Of a stretch of DNA of 64,000 bases, positions 12,451-25,300 are shown one piece after another. A program made the position numbers and the translations under genes. Every line of letters starts with the position of its first letter. The stretch's first letter is position 1. The stretch is taken from positions 15,944,256 through 16,008,255 of the forward strand of contig CM028905.1 in NCBI GenBank assembly GCA_016801885.1, given 5' to 3'. This DNA comes from Toxotes chatareus. Taxonomy: Eukaryota > Chordata > Actinopteri > Toxotidae. The notes below the pieces were generated by a model. The model was not told where the DNA came from and did not search any database. It saw nothing but the letters and a program-made list of their open reading frames with translations.

Positions 12451-15340
12451 AGCGAGAAAGATTCTACCCCCACACCAAAAAGGAAAAGAAAACGACAGAA
12501 AGAAAGGCCAGCGCCTGCCTCACATCTGCCAAGGAAAACAGAAAAGAAGAAGTGGGGGCTGGCGGACGGCTGGGGGTAGTAAATTTTTAGTCTAATGAAT
12601 GCGCACTCCCGAAAATATGTCACCCATTGGACGTGCACATGGTAAACATTCAACTTGAGCCGCATAGGAGGTCTTTGTTTGTTCGCCTCTCCCCCTCTGA
12701 CACTAGGGTCGGAGCAGAAAATCTCCTTAGCTGCTGCTGTCGTCCCTCTATTGTCCTGATACCATGTGTCACCCACAACACTGAAAAAAGAGACAGCATT
12801 GTCTTGGTGAGCCTAATGAGTTGTCTCCCAGGTTCTGGGCAAAGTAAGATTTTAGTGACCCAGGCGAGAAGAAGGCACCTTGGTTAACTTTGGAGAGTTT
12901 TATGATCAACACCAAAGCAAACACTATACTAATTAAAGAGGTGCTTTGTGCAGATGAGAGGAGAGGACGGGTTTGAAATGTAGCCAAACTAAGACAAAAA
13001 GACGGCTTTTGCTAAGCATCTGGCAGAGTCTCCTTACAACTGCATGGAAAGAGAAGAAGAAAGAGATAAAATGAGGGGTGGGGTGAGATAAATAAAGGTA
13101 GGCTGATACAATGAGGAAGCACCTGAACATTTAGAGGTTATTACACTGTGACAACAACTGGCTTTAGCCCAATGTCCCAGTCCTGAGACATGAAAAGAGG
13201 GCGTAGACCAGGACAGGCTATTGTACAACTTCAAAAACAAGTGATCAGGTATCAGGGCAGCATATGCCAGACGTGTGTCCATCAGAGAGGAGGGCTTTGG
13301 CTCTGTCACAACGTGAATGCATCGAAGGCCCCGGTGTAAAAGTGACTGTGATCATCCAAAACAAGGCCTGCGCTGTTTGTGCATGAAACATAAGACAACT
13401 GCTCGTCTTTTGAGGCAACCCAGTGAAGTCAATTAGCCTTTGTGGCAGACGAAACCAGCCGGTGGAGTCCTTGCAGACTGATACCTTTGTGCCGTTTTGT
13501 CAGTACTGCTCTAATTTACAAAGCAGGGTCGATGACAACTTGCTGCTTGAAGAGAGTATTGATGAGATGTTCCTGATTTTTGAGGCTCATGAATATTTCA
13601 TGTGTGAAACAACTTCAACAAAAGCCTAGTTTAAAAATCTGTACCTTCTGAGCCAAGGGTACAAATGTGCCTTTTAGTAAGTCCCTCTGAAGAAATGAAG
13701 AGCGTTTTCTTTTTCTTTTTCGGAGGGCAAATCATCCCAGCACGTCCGGAGACCTTTTTTCTTTTTTTTTTTTTTACACCGTGGTTTCTCTGTGAGAGCT
13801 GCTCTTCAAGGCGAAACAGCACATCTGACAGCTTCTTTTCAAAGCTCAGAGAAAGTCAACAAGGTAAATGGTGGCGGAGCAGAGCACATACCTAACAACA
13901 CAAGGGCCTTGTATACAGCTTTGGAGACCCCATTACCAAGTCAAGGAGTGTTCTTCAAATAACTCCAAATGTGAATGGAGTCCTGGGGGGGGTGGGGGGT
14001 GGGGGGGACAGTTCACAAGACTGCACCCCAGGTAGAAGACAGTCCCAGAGAAGACAATCAGAGCTTATCAGAGACAAGAGGAGAGCAAACAAGCTGTTCT
14101 GCTGCCGAGAAAGGCTGACAGGCTTTACAGCTCGAGAACAGCTCAGCATGAACACAAGCTACACGTGATGTAAACAATGCAGTAATTATAACGTATTCTG
14201 AATTTACATGAAGAGTCTTTGTCTCTGTTCTTCTTTGTTCACGTGGCACAGGCCAATAGAATTTGTGTCACTCTAACATTTAAAAGTTACACACGAGCAT
14301 TGTTGTGATGCAGAGGTGGAGTGCTACTCACACTGTGACAACCACTCTCATGTAAAGTTGTTCTTCTCCGCAACTGTTCATCACAAAAATAGTAATCCAG
14401 CAGCATTCATTATACTGTCGCACAACCCACTGTTTTCTTCCTCTCAAAGTCTCTGACTAGTTCAAATATACAAGTGGATGTACTTCACCTCTTTCACTGG
14501 AAACTGAAGAAAACAGCTGATGTCAAAAAGTTGCATGTGTGTATGATGGAAATTAATTAAGCTCATGTAACCGTTTGGTTTTCGGGGAAAAGAAAAATCC
14601 AATTTCTAATTAGCTTTGATATAATGCTGAAGGTGTCAAATGTGAAACCTCTTCACGCAACAGTACAGTAATATAACAAATCAGTGAAATGTGAAAATGT
14701 GAGGTGTAGCTACGGTAACCGTGTGTGTGCTCAACACAGAACCATCACTGAAACAAAGGTGGAAAAACACCGCTGTCTAAAATATCAGTGTGCGCTGTAG
14801 TAGAATAAAACAGTCTGACCAAAAGTATGTGGACGGGAGGCTCTTTGTGTTGTTGTTCCTGTGGATACCTACAATTATAGACAACATGATATGCTGAACC
14901 AGCTTCTGTCAAAGTAAAATGGAGTTTGATTCTAAAGCAGTGACACCAGAATGTGAGTCTCCCTAATCAAAGTGAAACTGTTTGCACCAACATTTAACAA
15001 TTACCCCTGGAGAAATCCAGAGGAGACAAAGATTCCAATTTGCTGCTTGCATGGTTGCAGATCTGTCACGGTTCCTGTCTGTCCTCTTTCTTTGTGTGTA
15101 ACTTTCTTACAACACCTTCTCCTCACTGTCACAACCTGACAAAAAAGCCCCGATACAGAGACAAATCAGGCTCACAAATGAGGACATGCAGCAAAAAAAA
15201 AAAAAAAACACAAAGTGCAAGATTTCATCACAAATCTCACTGAAATACAGAGAACATCACAGATTTAAGTGAAATAACAGTGTAAACTGGATGGAACTGT
15301 GGATTTTTCCTTAAAACAATTTGGGAAAGATGTGTATTTG
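12451..15340. other. Intergenic DNA, no gene seen
   Basis: No gene or known mobile element recognised. A poly-G tract lies at 13985-14008 and T-rich runs at about 13708-13776 produce spurious open frames on both strands. Confidence 0.5.
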
Positions 15341-15349
15341 TTTCCTTTC

Positions 15350-15510
15350 TGAGAGTGAGATGAGAAGACTGATAATCATCTCAAGTCTGTGTCAAGTATG
15401 GATCTGGAATTAGAACATGGTTAGCAGATAGCTGGGCAGAAAGAATGGAGACAGGAGGAAACAGCTAGCTTTACCTGTCCAAAGTCCAAAACAATGCAGC
15501 CCCCCAACAC
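15350..15510 (+). repeat. Degenerate teleost MITE-like repeat, copy 1
   Basis: The order of phrases (TGAGAAGACTGATA, then GGTTAGCAGATAGC, then GGAAACAGCTAGC, then TGTCCAAAGTCC) follows a repeat that is very common in teleost genomes. A second copy lies at 25575-25730. No coding capacity. The family name was not determined. Confidence 0.5.
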
Positions 15511-16950
15511 CTCAGTGTGTTTGCATAAGTTTTTCTTAAAATGTTGAACTCAACTTCATTTAACAGTTTTGTTTTGTGTAACTGATATTTAGAGTCCAGG
15601 TAAACTTGATCTGATCTATTTGTCCTAGTTTGAGCTTGGCCCATCAGTTCCAGGCACAGGAAACCTTAATGCTCCAGCATACAATCCTATTTTAGACAAT
15701 AATGTGCGTCCAGCTTTGTGCAAACAGTTTGTCCACTTGGTGTTTCAACATGTCAGTCTCTCTGAGCACAAAGCCAGCTTTGTAAAGAATTAGTTTCCCA
15801 GTTTGGTGTGGACTGGACCTGGACTGGTCCGCGCAGAACCCTAACCTCAGCCTTATTTTACAACTCAGAGACTTAGAGCCAGAAATTCTCACCAACATCA
15901 GCATTAGACCTCACTGAGGACAGACGCTGCATAAAAACAACACAAGGGTGGAATTTTCCTTTGATTCTGTGACCTTGCTCAGTTTTAACAGCTTAAATTC
16001 AGAGTTAAACTTGGTGTTGACATAAACACCAGTTGAACCAGTGGCCAGATGATGATGCATCACATTTAAATTCTGGCTTTTTAATGTGTCATCTCTTGCT
16101 AGGCTTGGTGCAGGGAGAAGGTCCTGACTCCCCTCTCTCTGAGCCCAAATCCCTTCCGTTTCACACGAGCTAACAGCATGGTAATGAGATGTTGGCAGAT
16201 GCTCGCGTGCCTTTACAATCCTCCCGACCCCCCGGACGCACACGCCGAAACTCCCCCCTCTGCCTCAAGAAGAGAAAGAGATCATGAATATCTACGCGCA
16301 GGCATCAGGATGAATCTATAACTTTTGATTTTAACCAGGCTGCTGTTCACACTATCATTTTCTTTTCTCTCATTACCAGTTATCTATGATTGTTATTAAT
16401 ATATTTGCTCAGATCACATAGAATTGTTTTAACACTCTTTATATTTGAATTGGAAATAAGAAAAAACACAGAGGAATAGAAACAGAAGGACCACATATAT
16501 TCCCATGTTTTTACAAAGGCACAGACACACACTCAAACCCCACCACCACCTCTCCCTCCTAGTGCACACTGATTCTTTTGGGGGGGGTGATTTGGGTGGG
16601 CCCCCCGTGCCGCCCTCTCTCCACCTGCTAAGCTGCCTTTGTTATCTGGATCTCCTGCTTCATTTCAATGACAAAGTTGCTGAGCCTCTCACCCTATACC
16701 CCATACGCACCCTAGCCAGGTCCTTTCAGTAATTTTATGGTCCCTGAGGGCAGAATCTCTGCATCCACCCCGTCACCACCACCACCACCACCCTCCCCCT
16801 CTCCGGTCATCCCCCTCCCTTCAGCTGGCCATATGAGCAGCCTGGGATGACACAGCAGCCCTTCTGCCTGCTCTGTGAAGAAAACAGAGTTCAACTTGGA
16901 TCTTTCCCTACCTAAGTTTACTGAACCTGTAATGTAGCGGCCATGCTTTA
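15511..16950. other. Intergenic DNA, no gene seen
   Basis: No exon-like sequence or transposon recognised. Open frames on both strands are short and carry no domain I know. Confidence 0.5.
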
Positions 16951-16959
16951 CGTGCAGGG

Positions 16960-17720
16960 GCACAGGCTCGTGGTTATTATATTTTATGGAAGTCTTTCAT
17001 CCGTGGTTAACTCTGTGGCAAATGTGCCGGGGGAGGGGGTTGTGTCTGCTTGAGCTTGGCTTTGTGCAAAACGGTTCCATTAATGCATAATCAGCTGGAT
17101 GAAATCATGACTTCACTGCTCACAGGTGTTTTATTTTACAAACTTACAACAGCAGGCAAGGCAAGCTTTGATTCTAACACTACCAATGTCATATTATGGT
17201 CATTAGAATATACAACCCTTTAAGACTGGCTTTTAGGCTTCTCGTTAGCTCTTATGAGAATCTTATGTAAATAGCTGATTACTGAGGGTCTTGAAGCGGT
17301 CGCCCTGGTCACAGAACCACCAACGAGTCAAACTGACTCGTACCTAACAGCAGTTAGCTGCATTTGTTCCAAAAACACATGAAAGGAGCAACCTTAAAGC
17401 GTGTGGAGTGTGAGGATACTTTGCCTTTGTTGAGTCATTCAGCATCAGTATGTGTATATATCAGCTCGGGAGCCGATGTCCATGTGTTTGCTCAGAGACA
17501 GATGGTGGCGCAGAGAGCCTGTTCCCACGGGTCACACATTGGAATTTAAAATGCAGATAAAATCCATCACAGAGACGCATCCCGTCAAAGATGCTGGCCC
17601 CGGATAATTTTGCTCTGTTGAAACCAATCAGCGCAGCAGTTATCAGATATATCTCACACTCCAAATGAGTGAATATGGAGAATAGCTCTGAACTCTGTGC
17701 AGCCCAACTCACTGCTCTCT
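16960..17720. promoter_or_regulatory. Candidate conserved non-coding block 2-3 kb upstream of the promoter
   Basis: Repeat-free DNA with words such as CCATTAATGCATAATCAGC (17079-17097), TATTATGGTCATTAGAATA, CCAATCAGCGCAGC (CCAAT-type) and CCCGGATAATTTTGC. Its texture differs from the adjacent poly-G/CA-rich DNA. Regulatory function is inferred from composition only. Confidence 0.22.
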
Positions 17721-19400
17721 AATATTTGGGAAAATGGAATCCGGGCGATCCTTCAAACGTGCTTCTGCTGGCTTACTGGAATCTGACACTGATGAGGATG
17801 TACTGTAGAAATAATCACTGTGATGTGAACTTTTACACATTTTAGGACTGAGGCGTGGATTAATGCACAGTGTAAAAATACTTATCAGCTTCTTTGATCA
17901 TTATGAGGGTCCCCTCTGCTTTTCTCCTCCACTGGAACATAGCAGCAGCTATGACACGTCCACATAAAGCCAATCCAAAATGCACTGATTGCCTCTGATT
18001 ACTACTGAATGGTAAACTCATACATGAAGTCATTTTTTCTACAGCAATATGAGGAGGATATTAGATTTTATCTGACAGGAGCTGGAGCTAATTCTCACTT
18101 GGTGTTTCTTGGGGAGGGGGCGAGGGGGGGCCGGCCGAGTCTGAATAGATGGTAATTGTAGGTTTGGGTTGTCTGTGGCCCCGGCCAGATGGCTTGGTGC
18201 TGCTCTCATAAAGCTCAGCTTGTCCAGTTGTTTGCTCTCTGAGCGACACATTGAGCTTGCAGGATGGTAATTTGGTGGGATCAGGAGATGTAGGGTTCCA
18301 TAAATCATTATTATGCAGCAAGAGGGGGAGGAGGTTTATGAAAAGAGCACACGTGGGGGTCAGCTGGGTGGATGACAAAGCACTGGCCATTCCTCAACCC
18401 CAAAGTTTGTGAGAATTTTGTTGCATCACATGTAAATGGAAAGATGTGAGCCATTTGCTGCAAAGTGTAAATAACTGAAGGAGTTTCAGCAGAAATGTGG
18501 AAGAATTGTGCTGTCGGTAAACTGACCTGCGGGAGGAAAGGCTTTTTGTGTCGTGTGTCCTCCTCAGTCACAACATCACAGTGACTCATGGGCATATTCA
18601 GCTTCAGACCTCTCCAACCCAAAGTTAAATGAACCTGCTCGTGTATCTGGCAGACAGGTGGATCGGGATTTAGTGGCATTAGAATCAGAAAAAAAAGTAT
18701 TTCGTGCGTTATTGCGCGCCCAGTGCGCATGAAGAGCAGAGAAAGGATAGAGTTGGAATGAAAAGCAATAAGCCCCAGAAAGGAATGTATGGCAATAAGA
18801 AGGATAATCACATGATACAATTTTGCAAGCTACCTATGATTTTGCTTATGGGTATCACGAAAACGGTGTGTTGATATTACAGGAATATTTTAAATAAGCT
18901 TGGTTTTTAAAGTGCGCTCCCTGCTCACATTACGACCAAAAAGCGATGAACATGTTTTCTTTCCTATTGGTATTATTACTGTGAGGGCGCGTTTTACGCA
19001 CACATGACAAAGGACCCGAGTTGGCACACGTTGTGAATTGCAGTCATAACAATGTAAGTCTGCCGCGGGTCAGAGCGTGGTGATGTTAAAAGTGGCTGAG
19101 CTCAAAACACTTCCTCCTCTGCCCCATTGTTGTGGCACACTTTTTTAATGCTGGGGAATCTTCTGTGCTGGGGAGGGAGGTGGGGGAGAGAGACGGGTCT
19201 ACCGTCAATAGTCCCTCCTGTGCTGCTTAAAGGAGGCCATTCTGGTGATTTAAGGGGGGGGGGGGGGTGTGGAAGAGGTGGGGGAGAATTCGAGGAGTGT
19301 TTTGTGTGGAGGAGACGCAGTTTGGGTGCTGGGCGGGCGGAGAGAGAGACTGGAGCGGCGACAGAGCAGAGCGTAGGGAGCAGGACACGTACACACACAG
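17721..19400. other. Proximal upstream flank of pcdh18, no gene seen
   Basis: Non-coding. A G-rich tract lies at 18115-18133 and a run of 14 or more G at about 19253-19267. Local GC content rises toward the promoter, with CpGs at 19330-19410. The open frames here are not gene-like. Confidence 0.5.
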
Positions 19401-19500
19401 AGGCACACACAGACGCGCGCACACACACAGACACACACTTCACACAGACTCCATTCTCTCTCGGTCTCTCTCTCTCTCTCTCACTCTCTTACTCTTGCGC
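19380..19500. repeat. CA-rich then CT-rich simple sequence at the promoter
   Basis: Imperfect CA repeats (about 19388-19445) are followed by a CT tract (about 19455-19490) just upstream of the TATA box. Such pyrimidine tracts are common beside vertebrate promoters. They also explain the long chance open frames on both strands here. Confidence 0.75.
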
Positions 19501-19600
19501 ACACAGACAGGGAGAAGGCTGCGCCCCTTCTTCGCCAAGACATACACTCTCACTCATCCACTGGGGCGCACGCACAGGAGACGACGGGCATATGTGGATT

Positions 19601-19608
19601 TATAAAAG
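19601..19608 (+). promoter_or_regulatory. pcdh18: TATA box of pcdh18
   Basis: TATAAAAG is a perfect TATA consensus 263 nt upstream of the pcdh18 ATG, just downstream of a GC- and CT-rich segment. If used, transcription would start around 19630, giving a 5' leader of about 230 nt. The start site itself is not visible in sequence and is inferred from spacing. Confidence 0.5.
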
Positions 19609-19774
19609 AGACAAGGAGAGCGCGGCGGTGTGACTGGGTTCTATTCTTTGGCGAAATAAGGACAGTTTAGTTGTATATTCATCCATTTATTTATTTATTA
19701 TTATTGTTATTATTTAATCTTTTTTTTTTTTGCGGAGTTTCTTGCGGATAGTGAGCAGCTGCGGAGGATTCAAC

Positions 19775-19789
19775 ATGCCACACTTCTGA
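19775..19789 (+). promoter_or_regulatory. Four-codon upstream ORF in the pcdh18 leader
   Basis: ATG CCA CAC TTC TGA lies in the predicted 5' leader, ending 74 nt before the main ATG, so it could lower initiation at pcdh18. A longer upstream ORF (19592-19633, 13 codons) overlaps the TATA box and would be transcribed only from a more distal start. Confidence 0.4.
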
Positions 19790-19863
19790 GAAGACATTCA
19801 CCCTCCTCCCCCCCGATTTTTTTCTCCTCTGTGGAAGTAATCACCAAATATTGCGCACAGAAG

Positions 19864-22365
19864 ATGGGGGCAAAAATGATCCAAACCAAAGGAAATATTT
19901 TTTCTCCTGCACTACTCAAACTACTGCTTTTGGTCGCGGTTATGCATGGCGCCACTGGTAAGACTTTGAAATATAAAGTTTATGAGGAGCAGAAAGTAGG
20001 CACGGTTATTGCACGGTTAAAGGAGGATGTAGCCGGAGTTTTATCCAAACTGCCGAGTTCCTTGACCTTTCGGTTCCGCGCTATGCAACGAGGGAGTACG
20101 CCGTTCCTGTCTGTCCGGGAGGAGGACGGGGAAATCAGCATTGGCACCAAAATCGACCGTGAGAAGCTTTGTGAGAAAAACTTGAACTGCTCGATTGAAT
20201 TCGATGTGGTCACGCTCCCGACTGAGTACCTGCAGCTGTTCCATGTAGAGGTGGAAGTGCTGGACATCAACGACAACTCCCCGCACTTCTCCCGCGCCAT
20301 TGTGCCCATTGAGATCTCCGAGAGCGCATCCGTGGGGACGCGCATCCCGCTGGACGGCGCAGTGGATGCGGACGTCGGAGAGAACTCTTTGCACACCTAC
20401 TCCCTGACACCCAATAACTTCTTTAAGATTGATGTGAGAACCAGGACGGATGGGGCCAAGTACGCAGAGCTGGTGGTGATGAGGGAGCTGGATCGGGAGG
20501 TTCAGTCCAGCTACCAGCTGCAGCTCACAGCCTCGGATAATGGTGTGCCCCCCAAGTCTGGCTCCACTCTACTCAAGATCAGTATTTCAGATTCCAACGA
20601 CAACAGCCCAGCCTTTGATGAGCAGGCTTATATCATCAATCTGCTGGAAAATTCTCCCCTTGGGACTCTAATCATTGATTTAAACGCCACAGATCCAGAC
20701 GAGGGCACTAATGGGAAAATAGTCTACTCTTTCAGCAGTCATGTCCCACCAAAGATCTTGGAAACATTTAAGATAAACCCAGAAAATGGCCACATTACTC
20801 TTATTAAGAAGGTGGACTATGAAACCACTGCTTCTTATGAGCTGGATGTCCAGGCTCAGGACTTGGGCCCTAACTCCATCCCTGGACTTTGCAAAATTGT
20901 GGTGAAAGTGGTGGATGTAAATGACAACAAACCTGAGATAAACATCAACCTGATGACGCCTGGCAAAGAGGAAGTGGCCTACATTTCAGAGGGGGCTCCT
21001 GTGGACACCTTCATAGCTCTGGTGCGTGTTGATGACAGCGATGCAGGGCCCAACGGTGAGGTGGTGTGCAGGCTGCACGGCCACGGCCACTTCAGACTCC
21101 AGAAGACCTACGAGAAGAACTACATGATCCTCACCAACATCTCGCTGGACAGGGAGAAGAGGTCAGAGTACAGTCTGACGGTCATAGCTGAGGACAGGGG
21201 TTCCCCCAGCCTCTCAACCATCAAACATTTCACCGTTCAGGTTCTGGATGAAAATGACAATCCTCCACGGTTTGAGAAGAGCCACTATGAAGTCTTTAAA
21301 TCAGAGAACAACTCTCCAGGAGCCTATCTGATGACCGTGGTGGCTTCAGATCCAGATTTGGGGACCAATGGCCAGGTCACCTACAACATTATAGATACCC
21401 TGGTCCAAGGGAGCCCCATCTCCACCTACGTCACCATTGATCCCTCTAATGGTGCCATTTACGCCCTACGCAGCTTTGACCATGAAGACGTCAGCAGAAT
21501 TGCCTTCACTGTTCAGGCACGTGATGGGGGAAACCCTGCACTGTCAGCAAACACCACCATCCTTCTGACTGTTTTGGATGAAAATGACAACCCACCCATC
21601 ATCCACTCCCCCTCTCTCCAAAATCACACTGCTGAACTTCTGGTGTGGAAGTATGCATCACCGGGTCAGCTGATCACTGCACTTAAAATCACAGACCGTG
21701 ATGCTGGTGCCAATGGAGAGGTGAGCTGCGCCATTGTTGGTGGCAATGAGGATGGGCTGTTTGTGATGGATGCCCGGCGATGTGAGCTCAGAACCAATGC
21801 CAGCCTAGAGCAGGCTCCTCGGGATGTGATGGAGATCAAGGTAGAAGTGCAGGACAGGGGCACCAGTCGGTTGTCCACAGCAGCCCTCTTCAGGCTCTCC
21901 CTGCAGGAGAACATGGACATCCTCCCCCCTCTCTACCCCACCGGCTCAAGCCAAGCCTCACTGGATCTCTCCCTCATTGTCATCATCTCTCTGGGTGCTG
22001 TTTGCGCTCTGCTGCTTATTGTGATGGTGATGTTCGCAACCGCCCGTTGCAGCCGTGAGAAGAAAGACCCCAGACACAACTACAACTGCCGTGTGGCAGA
22101 AAACAGCTACCAGAATCACCCCAAGAAGCCTGCCAGGCAGATCCACAAGACAGACATCACCCTGGTCCCAACCGTCAATGGAACTCTGCCTGTCCGGGCA
22201 CACCCACGCTCCCCCTCAGCATCCCCGACACCTGAGAGGGGCACCCTGGGGAGCAGGCAGAGCCATCATAGCCGCCAGTCTCTCAACAGCCTTGTCACCA
22301 TCTCATCCAATCATGTGCCAGAGAATTTTGCCCTGGAGCTAGCCCACGCCACACCTCCTGTAGAG
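19864..22365 (+). CDS. pcdh18: pcdh18 coding exon 1: signal peptide, EC1-EC6, transmembrane helix, CM1
   Basis: One 2502-nt exon encodes residues 1-834, the large single ectodomain exon typical of non-clustered protocadherins. It includes the signal peptide, all six cadherin repeats, the transmembrane helix and the first part of the tail (SLNSLVTISSNH block). It ends in phase 0 after a Glu codon at a GAG|GTAAGA donor. If intron 1 is retained, the frame adds only three residues (VRK) before a TGA at 22375, giving a short-tail form. The overlapping antisense frames at 19980-20396 and 21666-22203 are shadows. Confidence 0.95.
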
Positions 22366-25300
22366 GTAAGAAAATGAGATTTCAGGTTCTTTCATGGTTT
22401 TAGTTCTTTATTTAAACCTAGATTATCTGTCACGAATGCCTTTTTTATTAAAAGTAGTGTAATTATACAGCTTTGTTTGATTTTAAGAATCACTTATGCG
22501 TCTTTTAGAGCCAGAAGATAAACCACTTGTAGTATTTTCTTCCAAAACCATGTACTATGCAGGTTTTTTTTGTCTTATATTCAGAATTTGCTCTGAATTT
22601 ATCCCTGGCTCCCATATTCTGTTACCTCCAGCCTTTCATGTCATGTTTTTGTTTGACCATCACATTCAGGAGCAAGTCGCAAAGTCATGCTACCCCCCCA
22701 CACACACCTACCCTCTCCCCACAATACTACCCCACCCCCCACTTCCCTACCCAACATTGTCTTGTGGCCTTGCTTGTTTGATTCCATTCATTTTTCCCTC
22801 TTCATTTTTTCCTTTTATTTTTGTCTTTTTATTTCTTTTTTGTCTTTTTTTTTGTTCTCTTGGGATTGTAGCAAGTCTCACAGCTTCTGTCCATGCTCCA
22901 TCAGGGTCAGTACCAGCCACGACCAAGCTTCAGAGGCAACAAATACACCAGGAGTTACAGGTAATGTACATGCAAAATGATGCTTCTAAAGCCCCGTGTT
23001 GTCAGACTTTGACAGAAGTAAGGTATACTCTTTTGTACACCTCTATATGTATCTATATCAGGATAAGACATTTCCACATAATTTTGTCTGGTGTCAGTAC
23101 TTTCACACAGCCCCTTACATCCATATCCAGTAGCTTTTTGGTTTAGAGTCAAACTGTATGCTCAATAACTTCACATTTGCATAATTTTATGTAAAACCCC
23201 TTCTGCAGCATGCTCTCTGCCTCGCTGTGCACCTTATTATCCATCAGTAGCACGGCGTTCTCATAACCATTTGATAATATTATTGTCACTGATTAGTCAG
23301 TCCTCTGTGAGAAATGTATCAAATCTCTGTCTGTCTCTGTGCAGATATGCCCTGAATGAGATGGACAAGTTTAGCCTGAAGGACAGCGGCCGTGGAGACA
23401 GTGAGGCCGGGGACAGCGACTACGAGCCTGGCAGGGAGTCACCCATGGATAGGCTCCTTGGTGAGGGCTTTACTGAGATATATGCCCCTGATGGCCAGCA
23501 CAGAACGCATGCAGGTACACCCCTGGCCCGCCATCCACCACACCCCATAACCCTCCTTTCATATCCCATCATCCCCCTGCCTCCCTTACTGTAACCAACT
23601 AATCATTCACTTCTAAAAGATTCACAGTTAACAAGGTATGTGCGTTCAGTCTAATGAGTTATTCCATCCACATCACTACATGGCTAATAAACACGGGTCA
23701 TTAACTCATGTCAGACATGGGCCCAAATTCTGTCTTGAATCTTTAAATAAGGTTCAGCTGGGTTAAACCAGAGTTTCTCAACAATGGGGTTGCAACCCCA
23801 TCTAGGGGTCACCTGATGAGCACAAGATTGTGCTGGATGTTTAAATTATGTGCTTAATATATAGTACTAATAATAAGGAATAAATTAATAGTTTTGAATG
23901 ACAGATCTTAAAGAATTTGTTTTGAATTTTTTTTTCAAGTTATAATTCTTACAAGCTGTATTTTGAAAGGGTTTTTGGTTCCTGCAGTCATTCACTGGAG
24001 ACAGTGAATGACTGCATGGGGACAAATATATATTTTTTTCTTTTCTGTGGAATAATGGATTCCAAGCTTCTGGCAAAACCAATATGAAGCTTCAGCACTC
24101 TGAGTTACACAAATCAAGTGGATATCCACTGAAGTTACAGTCTTATGAGTTTGATACAAAATTCTGCCTTAGTGGCTCCCCAGACTTAAAGGAGAAGTTT
24201 TGTATAAAAAGAAATTAACACATTTGATATTAGTCAGCGTACTGAGACCTTTCTACAGCTGAACTTAAGCTGAACTACCGCAGAATGAGAACTGTGAATT
24301 TTGTCTCCCATCTCTTACAGTGGAGTCAATCTAGGAAGGGATCTCTACAGGCCCAGTGACCAATAACTCAGCGTACCTCAGGGTAAATGAGTATTGTACA
24401 AAGACAGCCTTAAAAATCATCCAAAACTATAATTTTTTTCTATAAAATTACTTCCAAGGGACAAGTCTTTTGCTGGGACCATGAGCATTTAATGACCTCA
24501 GAACAGGTTAAGAAACTCTGGGTTAAGACAAAGCAACTGCCACACCTGGCCCATTATCAAAACAGAGCTTCAGAACTTTTGGCATGCCTCTTTTGTTCTG
24601 TGTTTTTACCAACTGGCTGCATGTGCACTGGCCTTGGAGGTTTGTGAATGATATTGTACACGCTCACTGTCACTGTCACAAGTTCTGGGTATTTCTCTCT
24701 AGAGAGCTCGACTGATCCTCCATTCTCTCCACAGTCAAGTTAACAAGGAAGAACTTTGAACACTTGTTGAACATTGATTGACCCTGCTGACTTCGATATA
24801 TTCTACCCACCTAGCGTCAGATATCAGGCAGGATTCACAGAGTAGCTGAGTTGGAAACACCCGGTCACACATTCTAAAATTCCTCTGTCTCTCAGCCTGT
24901 CTTAGCTAACGTCACACAGGTTGCAAGCTGCAGCATCTTCTTTTATCACATCATCCCTCTCCTCCCAGAGCTCCCACTTCTTTCCAGCCAGCTTCCCACA
25001 CAGCCATCGCTCGACACCGCATTTGAGCTACATCCCAATTAAAGTTGACCCAGACGGGCAGACAGTCTCATCACTAACACCTCCTCCCTCCTCCCTCCTC
25101 TTCCTTTCTTTATAGCTTTGTGGAGGAGCTGTGCTCGTTAGTGGCTCTCCTTTTCTCACCTTCAGGCCTTCACTTTCAGCCGTCCAAAAACGAAGCTCTC
25201 GTGCTCCTCTGATAGAAAGGAGGCATTTAATTGCCATGTGACAAGTAGTTGCTATGGAGTCGGCTCCTAGTTGCGCTCCCTGAAGAGCATAATTACATCT

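Noticed and set aside
18311..18820. 169-codon minus frame upstream of pcdh18
   Set aside because: No domain, no homology recognised and no splice context. Consistent with a chance frame.
19127..19633. 168-codon plus frame over the promoter
   Set aside because: It is a translation of poly-G, CA and CT tracts upstream of the TATA box, with no domain. Only its last 13 codons, from ATG 19592, matter as a possible uORF.
19831..19863. Eleven extra N-terminal codons on pcdh18
   Set aside because: The codon at 19831 is GTG. The first in-frame ATG is 19864, has a good Kozak context and aligns with the start region of vertebrate PCDH18 (M-x-A-K-M).
19980..20396. Antisense frames within pcdh18 exon 1
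   Set aside because: Shadows of the protocadherin coding sequence.
22496..23146. 216-codon plus frame spanning intron 1 to intron 2
   Set aside because: It reads through intron pyrimidine tracts and is out of frame with exon 2. The protocadherin reading at 22872-22960 explains the conserved part.
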